Positions 18,101-30,784 of a DNA stretch of 64,000 nt are shown here, piece after piece. Source of the DNA: Balanoglossus misakiensis (lineage: Eukaryota; Hemichordata). Location of the stretch: NCBI GenBank assembly GCA_040954595.2, contig CM082589.2, positions 7,440,001 to 7,504,000 of the forward strand, given 5' to 3'. A program made the position numbers and the translations under genes. The notes under the pieces are model-generated. The model did no database searches. It saw only the letters and a list, made by a program, of their open reading frames with translations, and was not told the DNA's origin. The stretch's first letter is position 1. The number at the start of each line of letters is the position of its first letter.

Positions 18101-21100
18101 ACGGAATCAAGTAGATAATCAAACATTCCAATCTCTATAACTATAGTACGTACATACATACATATGTATGTATATATGTACGTGTGTGTGTGCATGTATG
18201 TATGTATGTATGTATGTATGTATGTATGTATGTATGTATGTATGTATGTATGTATGTATGTATGTATGTATGTATGTATGTATGTATGTATGTATGTATG
18301 TATGTATGTATGTATGTATGTATGTATGTATGTATGTATGTATGTATGTATGTATGTATGTATGTATGTATGTATGTATGTATGTATGTATGTATGTATG
18401 TATGTATGTATGTATGTATGTATGTATGTATGTATGTATGTATGTATGTATGTATGTATGTATGAAGGTATGTATGAATTTTGTATACACACTATGATAA
18501 AATTAGATTTTGACAGTTTAAAATACGTGTTACACATAACGAAGAATGGTACCCTTTCCCCTTCACTTTGTTATTTCTACAAGTGCTTAAACTTGTGACG
18601 AATAATGCCTGATGCCCATGACAACATCATCCTCCAAATTCTGCACAAGATGATGTGTATTTAAAATCAACATACTTGAAGTGGAACTCTGGACAGCTGT
18701 CGCTTTGTTATACTGACAATCTTTTCAGCTACTCTCTCAGGTTGATCGTCTGCAATCTTGTTCTGTGGGGATATGGAATGTTCCCAGCTATCTTCGTCGA
18801 TTTCATCGAGAAACACGCCTATGTATGGCTTTCCTATTCTCTGGGCGTGATTCACAGCTGATAAAACAACGTGAAAATATGTTGTAAACATTCATGAAAT
18901 AATCCATTCATAACATGCAATGGGACGCTGGACAAATAATACATGGCATATCGTGCATGTTAAACGGCACAAAAGTTGCACATAACCTGGTTTCATCCAA
19001 AGCTTGACTTTATCCCCAAAACCAGATTATATGTCATAAGCCACCGCAATGCATTTAGTTTATGAATGCAGTTCAAGGTATATTACAATGTACCCACACT
19101 TTCTGTTGTTTCTTAAGTGTGCAAGTAATTCTGATAGAGTTTGCATAGGTAATTACATATATCAGGATTGTTTATACTTATGAGATCATCAATATATCTA
19201 TATATGTTATTTAACTATTTTGCAATAGTTTTATACCCATATCTGTGTAAAGACTGCGGCTCAATTTAAATAAAAGAACACGTCTGGAAGACATGATGCA
19301 CATTCATTACCACTCATATGATGATATGACGATATGTTACCTGAATGTGGTTCCTGCAAACGATTTATTAACTTTCACATTAGTGTGTTTTGTGTCATTG
19401 CGATCAAGTGTCCCAAGTTATGCTTAACGACTTATTATTCAGATACTTTGCATATTCTGCATAAATTTATTTTAATCTCCCCCACATACATGTAAAGCGT
19501 TGCAAGTGTGAGTGGCTTTTTTTTTGCATAATGGCGACCAAGTAGTTGATGCTTACCTGACCGACAGCCAATCAATCCTGTTGTCGTCTCGTCGAAAAGG
19601 AAGATGGCAAATTGACAATTGCATACTGCATTGATGAACACCGCAGGAAGGCTTTGAAATGTTATGTTGCGAACATCAAACCCTTCACTCTGTAGGGATG
19701 AAATTACACATGTGGCGGCTTGAGCAGATTTTCCGTCATCCCCACTCCATATCACTGCGATATCGAAGGGGTCTGTCAAGGCAAGCGAAATAAAAGATCA
19801 TTAACTCAATTATGGACACATTACTTAGTCCAGGGTTTTTGAGCATAATTGTAACCACTTGAATTTTGAATGTTACCCTGTCATTACTACTTATAGAAAT
19901 ATCACAAAATTGTGTTTGCTATATAAAATACTGTTGACAAAGACTTCAAACATAAAAAAAACATTTCCGAAACTCCAAAATATTAAACATTTGATTATCA
20001 GGCAGGGAATAGATTTATATAGTATCCTTATTGTAAAAAGATATCTGGTTGAACTGCATAGAACTTCTATCTGTATTATACAAGAGTGCGCACGCATTGC
20101 ACCTTAAATGCACACAAAAGTTCACGTTATATGTACACATTACATGTCATATTTAACCTCCAGAGGAAATATTTCAGTATAGACATACAGTCTCTCATGT
20201 CTTGCAGGCAACTGCTAAATTTCGTATTCCTAAATGAGTTATTTTTGGTCAAGTTTCACACATATCTGCTTTTGCATCATGAATTAAATTCCACGCCGTC
20301 TAGTTACTATTGGTAACACATAATTACCTTGCTGGTTAATTCCAGGAGCAGGCTGGCAGCCGGTAATCTCGAGGAGGACCAGATATCCAATATAAAGCAT
20401 AATTGGGTCTGTGCAGTTACTATGTGATTCCATGGTGTTCATAAGAATCTTATCCTTTTTTAGGGTCTCCACATTAGCTTTGTTCAGGGCAAGACACCAG
20501 GTTAGAATGAGAAGTTCTCGTAAATCTTCATTGGGTTGAAGACTATTTCGTAGAGAATAGTCCATAATATCCCCAATCCCGAAATTATAACATTTACTGT
20601 ACATTTGCAAGATCAGAGCATTTTTTCTAACGTCTCCAGCTAGGTAACGTAAAGTTCGCAGAAAACCTATATGGGTCAAATTAATTCCTCCACTATACTG
20701 ATAAGGTTTACCATATAATGCGATACTTGCAAAGTATGGGAAAATAATTGACATCAAACTTTCCCGATAATCAAACTGATGCATTGAAGGCAATTGTTTG
20801 AAGTTATGGGCCATCATACTTTGGCTCAGAGAAATTCCATGGAGCTGCAGAACAGACTCTTTGCTCATTATTGCCATTTGTATCAACTCTTTATAAGGTG
20901 GTTTAACCAGTATATCTCTGTATGGTGACCCTGCGGTGTGTAAGGCTACACCCACACATAAACGAATCAAGTCGTGGTGTACCTAGATGGAAAACAGATA
21001 ACACTGATTATGTTTCTCTATAACAAAAAAATAAATAACTCAATCAATTAATGTGTTAGGCCAAAGTAAAAAATATGTGCTGTTCCGATTACCCGACCTA

Positions 21101-24100
21101 CCCTAATTATAACCCCCGACCCTAAACTTTTTAGAGCTTCGTAAACCGGAAGTAAAAATAACGATGTCAAATATACAAAATTTATGAGAATTGCGAGAAT
21201 CATGCAAGAACTATGACGTCATTCCTCTACACTACGGCAGCCAGAGGAATAATAAATATTGCAAAAATAAAAAAAATTCCCAACCTACTTACCTACCTAC
21301 CCTATTTTTGAAAATCACGTAATCGGAACAGCACAGTATTTTTTGGCCTTAGGGGACCTTGTCTGTTGGGATTTAATACTAACCTTATCCTGTATGCCAT
21401 ACTTGCAGCTATGCTTGGCATCCATTGAGGTTCCAATCCATGCTTTGTAGTCCGCGCTTGTAATTACATGCCTGTTGAATTCTTGGTTAACTGAACTAAA
21501 CACACACAGAAGGTAACTACTGACATTCATCTCATTCATCAGATTAGGTTTTTCACCTGGACTAGATTCCATCTGTGCCAACATCTTGCTGATATCTTGA
21601 CAGATTTGTGATGCAAGCATTTGGCAGTCATTCATCTCCGTCAATTGTCTCATGTCCCTCACTCTCAGCATAATCGCCATATTTCCAGGGAATGAAGTAG
21701 CTTCAGTAAACATGCTCTGAGTAATTCCACAGTCACGTGGCCATTGATGCCCTGATGATCTCCAGACTACAAGGAAGATTACCCAACATAACAGTGGAAT
21801 TTCATCTGTGTCAACCATCTGGCCATTCAGGAAGGGCAGCATTTTCTTCAGGAGATTTCTCTTAGCCAGTTGCTCTACGATAACCCGAGCCTGGGATAAT
21901 ACCATAGTAATATACATAATGTCGACTAAGAAGGAAGCCATATCATGATCCTGTAAGAAAGAGAAATAAAGAACGGGTGCATTGGACCATACAAACGAAA
22001 ACAAAACAAAGAACAAACAAAAAGGTTCATTTTCAACTGTGAATGTGATTGAGGAAAACCCAAAATAAGTGAGGGGTGTTGCCTTGCATAAATATGTATT
22101 TTCTAGGCACTAAATGGACTAACCTTGTCTCTCACTTTCTGCAGTATGTCTCCATCGGTCAACATACGGGACAGCAAGTCAAGAAATCTTGAGTTGAGAA
22201 AGTCCTTCGACAGGTTTCCATCGAAAGCTACACATTCAGATATCCTTTTCAGAAGTTCGAACTTTTCCTTGGTCTTCAGAACCATCCTTCTCAGGCTGCT
22301 AGGATTTGCATTCACCATGTCGGTAAGATCTCCATTTATGTATTTCAGAGCATCCTCGCCATCCAGATAATCTGCTAATGCCCTATTTGCATCATCTTGC
22401 CCCGGCATCCGGGCAAAAGTGGCCATATACCATTGAAAAAACTCAATGGTACCCTCAACATCTTTTCTGTCAATAATGGGGAGTTTGAAGTGACGTTTCT
22501 TCACTGAAGAGTATACCCTGACGAGGAAAATCATGGCCCACCGTCTTATGACAACATCTTCATCTTTTGCTGCCCATTTACATATCAGCTCCAGCATATC
22601 TTCACCATTCACTCTTTCACAATAGCCATGGTGAGCAACTGCGAGTAGTAGTAGAATTGCCAAGGCAACATGACATGTAGCTGTCTGCAGGGCACAAGAA
22701 AAATGGAAGTAAGACTTTAGAACTATAAGTAAACACACACGCATTCACGCATTCATGTCAAACAGATATCGTGTTCACACTGGGTAAAACTAGAACGTTT
22801 CATTCTTGACAGGTTACCATATCCAAATAAATGGAGAGAAAGTTGAATACGTGGTTGTACATGGAAAATGTTTACAAGACTAACCTCATTGTTCTTGTGT
22901 TTTTTGCACATATCAGTCATAATGTGAGCCTTTATTAACTCGTCCATTTTGTTTTCCACCATAGCATCTACGACGCGCTTGTTGTATTTTGCAAATGGAT
23001 GCAATGACGTCATGATATCTAAGAGTTGGCGTTGCTTCTCATCAGGCTGCATGTTTCCAGTAGATTGGTCTGCGATCAGCTTAGACATTTCTTTGCCAGC
23101 GTCGTGGATGAAGTCCAAAGCAACGAGAAAGTCTCCTAACAAGCTTGCGCTATTGATCGACAGCGTGCTACGTGCACACGTGTCTATGACAACATTAACA
23201 TTATCTGGACTTGCTGCAAAAGTGATGCAGGAAACAGACACGTCCTTCTTCTCAATGTGGGCGTAGAGGGCTGACAGCAGCAGTGCTCTCATTCTGATCG
23301 CTTTATCACCTGAATTCTGCATTATTCTCCAGAAGACATCGAAGAACTGGAGGTCCACTTGATATTTGGTTGGTATGTAACACTGATTCATGTGAATCAA
23401 CAGTCCAAGAAGCTTCTGAACAAATATTGCTACATTCTGTTGATAAATTCAAAAAGGAGGAAAAAATTACAATTTAGCCTTTTTTGCATTCTGATGGGTG
23501 AATGAATACTTTCATACATTAATATTTTCACGCATACATGCATGCATGCATACATACATACATGCATAGATACATACGAAGTATGTGGTTCGACTAGTCC
23601 GATACAAAGTGCTCGATACCAAAGTAGAGCGGAATATAAAGAAAACATGACCTCTGCGCGGACAATATAGTATAAAACCATTTGAGTGGGTGGATCACAT
23701 TAGAATTAATTGTATTTTATTTTTCTGATTTATAAGGCTGGGTTATAAACACGGCTATCAACCAACATGCTAATACTTGTATGAAAATATTTCCAAGTGA
23801 AAAATTAAAATAAGTCAAACTTCAGGTTTGAATCGTATTCCAGTAAATCCATTCAAGGCAACAGTAATTGCCCTTTTTCGCTACGAATGGAATAGTAACC
23901 TTAACTGCACAATTGGGACGGGGCCCCTCTTTGTCAACTAAATTGTAATGTTGTTACATTTTCAAAGATAACGTGTTGCTGTCATCAAAGACATAGCGTG
24001 CTGCTGGTTAGGCGGCTGTTGCTACTAAATTGAATTTTGTAGTATATAAATTGAGCTTCTTGGATAATTTTAAGAAAGCGAACAATCAAGTAAACACAGC

Positions 24101-26175
24101 CATTGTAAAAATAAGTCAGTACTTACTTGTGATACCGCAGCCATCCTAATGATGTCATGTTCTGATAATATGTCATAAACCATGGTAATAACCCCTTCTT
24201 CGCACAGTTTGTGCGTGAACTTGGAATTTTTAAAACTCAATGATTCAAGAGCAATAATTGCAGAGTTGATATCATTCCATTCTTTATCTGGCAAGGTTTC
24301 AGTAAGAAAGCGTTGTTCCTTAGTCCTGTGAGAAGAAGAAAAAAACATGTACACATTCAGTCCATACTGAATACTATAAGAAGCAATCATATCGCAAGGT
24401 AACACGTACATGATTTGAGCAGCAGCAACACCACGAGAGTCAAGACCCTCTTTGATTTGTGTGTGTGGAGTACAGTATGAAGAAATAGCAAGGCAAAATA
24501 CTAGTAATAAGAGTAAGGCCTTTGCCAAATTTGGCCGAACCTCAACCATGCTGCTGCTCCACTGAAAACTGGGTAAGTTGTAAATGGCATCGAGTTCATG
24601 GAGAATGGCAGATGGAAAGAATTTGGCGACCGGACCGATTTTCCACTGGAAAACTCGGTCGACACATGTTTACATATTCCAATGCAATATGTAAGGTATC
24701 AAAGAATGATCCAAGTGAAATGAATCACACTAACTAACCATGAGGCAAACGTTCTTGCAAGTGCAACTGCCAACACTAAATCTGGATCGTTGAGATCTTG
24801 ACTGGTTAATATCTGTCCGGATAAAGTTACATTAATCTTCATAAGATTCTCTCTTTTCTCGTGTAGCGAAAGAGACACCTTCAATTTTTCAGCTGACTGC
24901 GCAAGCTCTGTGATCTCCGACTTGCAATATGGTAGTATTGCCTTCTCCAAATATTGTCTGTAATCAAGCAACGGCGAACGTCTTGTGATGTACAGGAGGG
25001 TGTCAAGTGCTTGTGAAATTGTTCCAGAGTATAGCTGAAAAAGAATAATTGAGATGCAATTTAATCAATATTTAACTGTTTCTGTATAGTAGGGAAATTT
25101 AAAGTAATGAAAAGTGTGGAATGCTGTGATGATTTTTAAAAAGTTTTTTTTTTGTACATTCTGTGGACCCGGGTGAAAACAAAATTTCTGTGTTTAATGA
25201 TATTATGCACAATTGAGATACGCCTATTCTGTTTATACTAGTTTATGTTATAATATTCTAACCAGTGAAAAATAGTATTGGTGGAGGTCAGTAGTAAATC
25301 AATCTGATTAAAATCAGATGTAGGGAACGGCGACGTGGTTTTTTTATGCTGTCGCCTCACAGCATAAAAAAACCACGTCGCCGTTCCCTACATCTGATTT
25401 TAATCAGATTGGTAGTAAATATGATAACTCTGGAGAAACGATTCACAACTCTTTCATGGCTTACCTGCTCAGCACTGTGTGATGCTGCCTTGACAGACTC
25501 ATTCTCCAAACATTTGATAGTTGTGCCCACAAATGCTGTTTCGAGAGTGTGAGTTACGAAGGTTTCATTGTCTTCTTCAGCAGCTGTCAGGGTGCACGTA
25601 ATGTGATACACATATCGTAGTACCTTCCAGTTGTTTTCATTCAATTCTTGCTGGAGGACATCGCATAATCGATCAGTCAAAACGTTTGCAATGTTTTCCC
25701 TTGCCAGGTGGTCGGAAATGTTACGCATGCTTTGATTATACTTTCTCAGCAAATTGAACAGCGTCTCGAGATTGACAATAATATTTTCTTTTTCTCGAAG
25801 GCTTTTGACAACAGAATTACATTCACGTTTTGCCTGATCGTCAAAAAAATTCTGGACTGGGATACCACTTTTAAGTTGACCATGTTGCATTTCACCAGTA
25901 CCGTACACTTCAAACGGCAGTGCATCATCGAAATTTGAATCTGTAAATAAAAATCACAGGGAAATATTGTACTTGTATGTTACTTTACCATAGGATATAA
26001 CGTACAACACTTGCTGAGCTGGATACTTTACATGTAATTTTCAGAGGCACTGATACATACATACATACATACATACATACATACATACATACATACATAC
26101 ATACATACATACATACATACATACGTACGTACGTACGTACGTACGTACGTGCGTGCGTGCGTGCGTGCGCGCACA

Positions 26176-26215
<40 letters not shown>

Positions 26216-28070
26216 GGCAGGCAGCCATACATACATACATACATACATACATACATACATACATACATACATACATACATACATACATACATACATACAT
26301 ACATACATACATACATACATACATACATACATACATACATACATACATACATACATACATACATACATACATACATACATACATACATACATACATACAT
26401 ACATACATACATACATACATACATACATACATACATACATACAGACAGACATACATACATACAGACATACATAACAACTTTAAGATCTTGTACAAACCTT
26501 GTAGCTTTCCTCCCAAATCACTGCTTAAAAGTCGGTGGTACTTGGCATCTCTAAGGTTGTCAGGACCATGCCTGAACTGGTATGGCTCTTTCAGTCCTGT
26601 TTATAAGAAAATACTGTATAAATTGCAGCCCTTTTGACAAATGACTTCTAATCAAGAAAAAAAAATATACTTATTGTAGTATTTTTTATAGAGAAACAAT
26701 GACAAATATATTAAAATGAGAAGTAAAGTGCCTTGCTCAGGGGCACAAAGGCGTGGTACATGTAAAGAGTTCGATAAAGACTGAAAATGTGCAAACTTAA
26801 GCAATACATTTTTTTCAAATTCAACTTTCTTTTCATGCGACAAATCTCTTTTATCTTTTACTATCTTTATGAAAATCTAACCAGTTTTGTCATTCTGAAC
26901 ATGAACCTATGTATCAAATTTTATTTGAATTCGTTGAGCCTTTTTTGAGATACCATGTAAACAGGAGACAGAGAAATCCGTGGCACATTTCGGCCAACCA
27001 ATAAACCGATTTGCATCTTCAGAAAAGAAAATTGAAAAAGGGCTAAATTGTGTTCTTCATTTTAATTAAATTTTAGGCCGATTTTCTAATTACAAATCCT
27101 TCGTCTGAGATTGAAAAATGGGAAATCGGTATACACTGCTGTGAGGATGGCACTTTGCGGACATTCAAATTTCCCTCCTCCGAACGTCATTTCCAACAAT
27201 GCACTATTTCCATTTGCCGAATTTTCAATCACCAAAAATCTCTTTATCCTAATGAAAGGGGGGAGCTGATAGTATCAATCGTTTGCCTTGGAATGAATAC
27301 AATTGTGACACTTATTTTCGCGGGCAACTTCTTACCAGGCATAATGGTAAGAAGTTGCCCGCGAAAAGTCCAAATACACGTTTCACGAAGTACTCACCAA
27401 ATCGTGTCATTTTTTCACTTTTCTGTAGGTTCTCGGACAAACAATTCAAGATCTTCCTTGGTTTATGTCTATACGAGAAAAAAATGTCTCACTTTCAGTT
27501 CATTTTCTTTAAATTAAAAATGTCATTACTACAAAATTGAGCTCATATGCAAGCAGGCGATCCCAACAGATAATACGAAAGAAAAGCAAGACGGCAACAA
27601 AAGTCTGTAGGACTCCACTATATGAGAATGTCTGCGAACACGTCATACACTTAAAATTCATAACAAATTCGGTCGAATTTTTTGGAATGATTCGTGATAT
27701 GTGCGCGCATGTATCATTATCGCCATCTCACCTGTAAAGCGTATTGAGATGCACATGTAATGCGAAAAAAATCGATATTATAACAATACATGTATAACAA
27801 TTATAACAATATTACAATTACATTATTGTCATGTAACTGTTAAGTCAACGTAGACAACCATTAATAGTGCGTTCGAAAAAACATGTATCTATACCGGCAA
27901 TAGTTCACTGACCTCACCAAGAGTTTTTTTCTCATATTATAATAATTTTATCGATGTTCTTATCCTCGCCATTGCTTCCTTATCAGTTAGTATAGCCACT
28001 GTAGCTTAATTTTGCTCTGCACAATTAAATATTTACCAGCAAACTCATTGGAGTACAGTGCCTGAAACAT
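15102..28070 (-). CDS. ARM/HEAT - TIR-like - ZU5 - UPA - death domain protein
   Basis: Exons on the minus strand: 28070-28037, 26596-26498, 25940-25465, 25034-24739, 24325-24127, 23436-22885, 22684-22124, 21950-21384, 20982-20328, 19772-19557, 18857-18676, 18037-17426, 17022-16903, 16342-16145 and 15548-15102. All are GT-AG and all join in phase, giving 1737 aa. Residues about 200-1146 are helical; the exon at 24325 contains a classic armadillo-like unit (IALESLSFKNSKFTHKLCEEG). Residues 1147-1279 are TIR-like: a DIAVIWSG first strand, a helix, then FAIFLFDE and GKPYIGVFLDE. ZU5 starts near 1313 (GSVFDSAGGYLKL...IPPGAV), UPA follows to about 1588, and the death domain is about 1624-1708 (LCEFLDGD...W..FADKL...SPTNKLLAYF). 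ZU5-UPA-death modules occur in UNC5, PIDD and ankyrins; ARM plus TIR occurs in SARM1. I see no membrane segment, so it is probably cytosolic. The weakest point is the donor of exon 14 (CAT|GTACGC). An upstream noncoding exon is possible. Confidence 0.82.
16539..16550. repeat. GCGAGATCTCGC repeat fragment
   Basis: A 12-bp perfect palindrome lies in a longer block (about 16450-16550) that resembles 41890-41963, including AGTTTCAT(A/G)CAAAG upstream and CAAGTCTCGCGAGATCTCGC at the edge. It lies in intron 13 of the ARM-TIR-ZU5-death gene. Confidence 0.6.
16593..16790. mobile_element. TTAA-type MITE, family B, copy 1
   Basis: The ends are TTAAAGGTATACGGTCACC and GGTGACCGTATACCTTTAA, a perfect 19-bp inverted repeat including the TTAA target site. 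Copies lie at 48220-48415 and 61752-61928 in the opposite internal orientation; they share a GTGGGTGGC(A/G)CACGCGAAAAA core or its complement. It lies in intron 13 of the ARM-TIR-ZU5-death gene. Confidence 0.9.
18194..18475. repeat. (TGTA)n microsatellite
   Basis: About 280 bases of almost uninterrupted TATG/TGTA units lie in intron 11 of the ARM-TIR-ZU5-death gene. Open frames across it encode Met-Tyr-Val-Cys or Ile-His-Thr-Tyr repeats in every frame and are artefacts. Confidence 0.98.
25300..25411. mobile_element. Perfect-palindrome MITE with 9-bp target duplication, family C
   Basis: Left arm 25300-25352 and right arm 25359-25411 are exact reverse complements (53 bp each) around a six-base loop, CGCCTC. 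GTAGTAAAT flanks the element on both sides (25291-25299 and 25412-25420), which is a clean 9-bp target duplication. It sits in intron 3 of the ARM-TIR-ZU5-death gene. The element at 32873-33053 has the same ends (CAATCTGATTAAAATCAGAT). Confidence 0.92.
26052..26473. repeat. Compound (ACAT)n-(ACGT)n-(GCGT/ACGC)n microsatellite
   Basis: The run goes from ACAT units to ACGT, then GCGT, then flips to ACGC and CAGG and back to ACAT/ATAC for about 230 bases. It lies in intron 2 of the ARM-TIR-ZU5-death gene. Frames through it are low-complexity artefacts. Confidence 0.97.
27315..27367. repeat. Perfect hairpin, 23-bp arms
   Basis: TTTTCGCGGGCAACTTCTTACCA... at 27315-27337 is the exact reverse complement of 27345-27367, with a seven-base loop (GGCATAA). 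It lies in intron 1 of the ARM-TIR-ZU5-death gene. I found no target duplication and no second copy in the window. Confidence 0.9.
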
Positions 28071-29330
28071 GTCGAAGTGGAAATACATTATCCTTGATAT
28101 ATTGTCTGTCATACTTCACAAGGTTGACGTTTATGCTTACACCATAACATTATCATATTTACCAAGGTCGCGTCGATGTCACCTTGTTTGCTTTCAGGTC
28201 ACCATTTCCATTTGGGCAAAAAACAAGATGGCGGCGCACGCCTGCCACAAATTTCAGAATACTGACTACATTTATTTAAATATTGCTCAACTGCACAAGA
28301 ACTCGACTCTAACCTTCAAACAACATAGTATTACAGCGATAGATTTTATTGATCGCACAATTTCAGAGAAACCGCACGTCAAAAGCAAACGTTCCCCCCT
28401 CCACTTTAGTTGCCTAACTGAGAGGTTATTTATTAACCAGTAAATTCACCTAGGGATGGTTCATTAAATTTTTGACTTGGGTAAGACATAGGGACTATTT
28501 GGTTTTGGTCAGTAGTGGTATTCGCGAGTACGCGAATTTTCAATAAATAGTATATTTCAATAAGCATAATGAATACCTTAATTAATGTGTGATTTGGTGC
28601 ACTGAATGCCCAATCACCATTCAGTGATGAACGCCACTATGTGATTGCATTATTATTGTGTTCACTCGTACATATACGTGTATTATATGGGTCAAACATA
28701 ATGTGTTCGTCTTTGTGCTTGGTTTTAGAGGAGCCCGTTGGAGATAAAAACATGTTAAAAGGAGATTGGCATGTTTGATGTGCAAATTAACGGTGCAAGC
28801 AAAACAAAATATATCGTCAATTGGTGGTAGAATGCATGGTGGCGGTGAACGGTTGCACACATTCGTGCTATTTCTGAACACATGAGTTCACTAGCTGAAC
28901 ACACGTAGCACGTCGAATGGTCGGAATGCGTTTAAATCGACCGCGTGGGACGCGTGTTAACCAAAAGTAAACTCCTTGGGAACCGTTAGTGTTCAATATT
29001 GTTATATTAAACGAATCATTTGCATATTTACAAGGTCGAGATGAGCTTAATTTTTGTGTTTTGTTTTATTTTCCTCATTATGATTAATTTATTCAGTATT
29101 TATGTCGGGTCTTTACATTAATTGAGTGTGTGCCCATTTCTTTGAAACAAACCAGTCGTTCATTTGCCTCGCTATTTTTTCTGTCTCAACACCGCATTCA
29201 CCCCTCCCCTCTTTCCTTCCAAATAAAACACCTACTTAATCACGTTTGTCGTTACTAAGCTAGACAGTTAAAACAAACTACGGATCGACACTGACATGTG
29301 TCTGCACTGGATCACATTTTCGTTATCACC

Positions 29331-29510
29331 TAGACTAACTCACAGCCCCGCCCCTTAAATGCAGACGTATGGTCTGATAACATGTGTCCCCCGCGAGATG
29401 TTCCCTCAAGGTGCTTCTCCTTTACTGAACGTGTGGGGGGGGGGGGGGGGCACGTCAGTGTATAACATGTAAAGAGCCCTATAGTGAACCGTGGGCTGTG
29501 AGAGAGTCCA
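29331..29510. mobile_element. MITE family A, copy 2, with 10-bp target duplication
   Basis: The ends TAGACTAACTCACAGCCC and GGGCTGTGAGAGAGTCCA match copy 1 at 9-180. CGTTATCACC occurs exactly on both sides (29321-29330 and 29511-29520). Internal blocks are shared with copy 1 (TATGGTCTGAT, GCTTCTCCTTT.CTG, CGTCAGTG, AAGAGCC). Confidence 0.88.
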
Positions 29511-30784
29511 CGTTATCACCATATACTGTATTTTCATGGCGAGTCGAATCGAGTCCAGTCACTTTGGTCGTGTCATTTCCGACTTTTTTTTCAGTATCTT
29601 AAAATAACGCGAGGTGAATAACGGTAATCACCATGTGAAGATTATACAGCACAGCGTGTGCAGACAACTGTGTCGTCCTTCCTGTAATAGGGGATTCCGC
29701 AGGATTGTATGACCGTTTGGGGAGCGTTTCGACCTCTACATCATATGGTCAAGTCATTATTTGATGTTTGCTACGGTCTTAAAATTGTCTTTGTCTGGTC
29801 TCCATTCATTTCCAGCTGCGAATTTAATTATCTTCTCCACGTTTGCCTGTATGCGTCTCTCCTATCAAAGTCTTCTGTCAAAAGTTGATGATGTAAAAAG
29901 AATGGATTCTGTACGGAGATGTTTCTCAGGCAAACTTTCCCGCCATAATTCTAGATCGTTTGTATGTAAACCCACCCACAGTACTCTCACAAGCATAACA
30001 TGTCACTCAGGAATGCGTATATAGCCCTTATTATTCAACGTACCACAGTTTGTGAACAATATAGTTCAAAGGTTGTTCCCGCAATGTGCTTTCCTTATGA
30101 ATGCAGTTGAGTTTTCTCGTAGACATAACATAAAGGGGAGATTGGTCTTGGGGCATAGGCCAACCGGCCGAAGCCCTAGTCTGCGCCGGTTTGCAATGAA
30201 TTCGCCTATAAACTGGTAAAAGTAAATGTATATCGGCGTTCACAAATTAAGCTTTCATTTTTCTGTACGCATCGTAACCACGACCATGAATGCATGAGCA
30301 TCTCTTTGAAAACTAATTCTGATAATTCTATGAACACTGACAAGGACATGTCTTCTGTGATATAAAGAACTTGAAGAAAAATTATCCTTTTTACCTGCTT
30401 GGAAACATGTACCTCCACAAACGTTGATACATGTATCTACAAGCTAGGTTTAGGACTGTAGGCCTAGTTGCCATTGAATTGAAATCGGCACCATACATGC
30501 ATACTTCAAAATGAAAGTAAAAAAATATATATCGGAAATTGATTCCCATTTGTGACAAACACTTCCAAGGTTTAAAAACAACATCATTAGCTATAAAAAT
30601 CACTAAAACAGGGTGAATCTGCTTTTTCATTGCTCAATATATGCTACTTTCTGTTTAGCTCAGTATTGCCGCGTTGTGGCAGTGAAGCATGTAGCGCACA
30701 AAATGGCGGGTCTGTCTGTCGCAACTGGAAGCCGTATGGTTAAAATCGTAGTGTGTACGTTTTTCGCGTCCAATGGTTACTCAC

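Noticed and set aside
18064-18598. Long open frames encoding MYVC or THIY repeats on both strands
   Set aside because: They are translations of the TGTA microsatellite in every frame; no real protein signal.
15102-20982. Two separate genes (an ARM gene and a TIR-ZU5-death gene)
   Set aside because: Exon 9 ends in phase 1 with no stop and exon 10 continues that phase with no start; one gene is the simpler model, though transcripts are needed.
25985-26637. Long open frames over the ACAT/ACGC tract
   Set aside because: Same artefact; the true exon here is only 26498-26596 on the minus strand.
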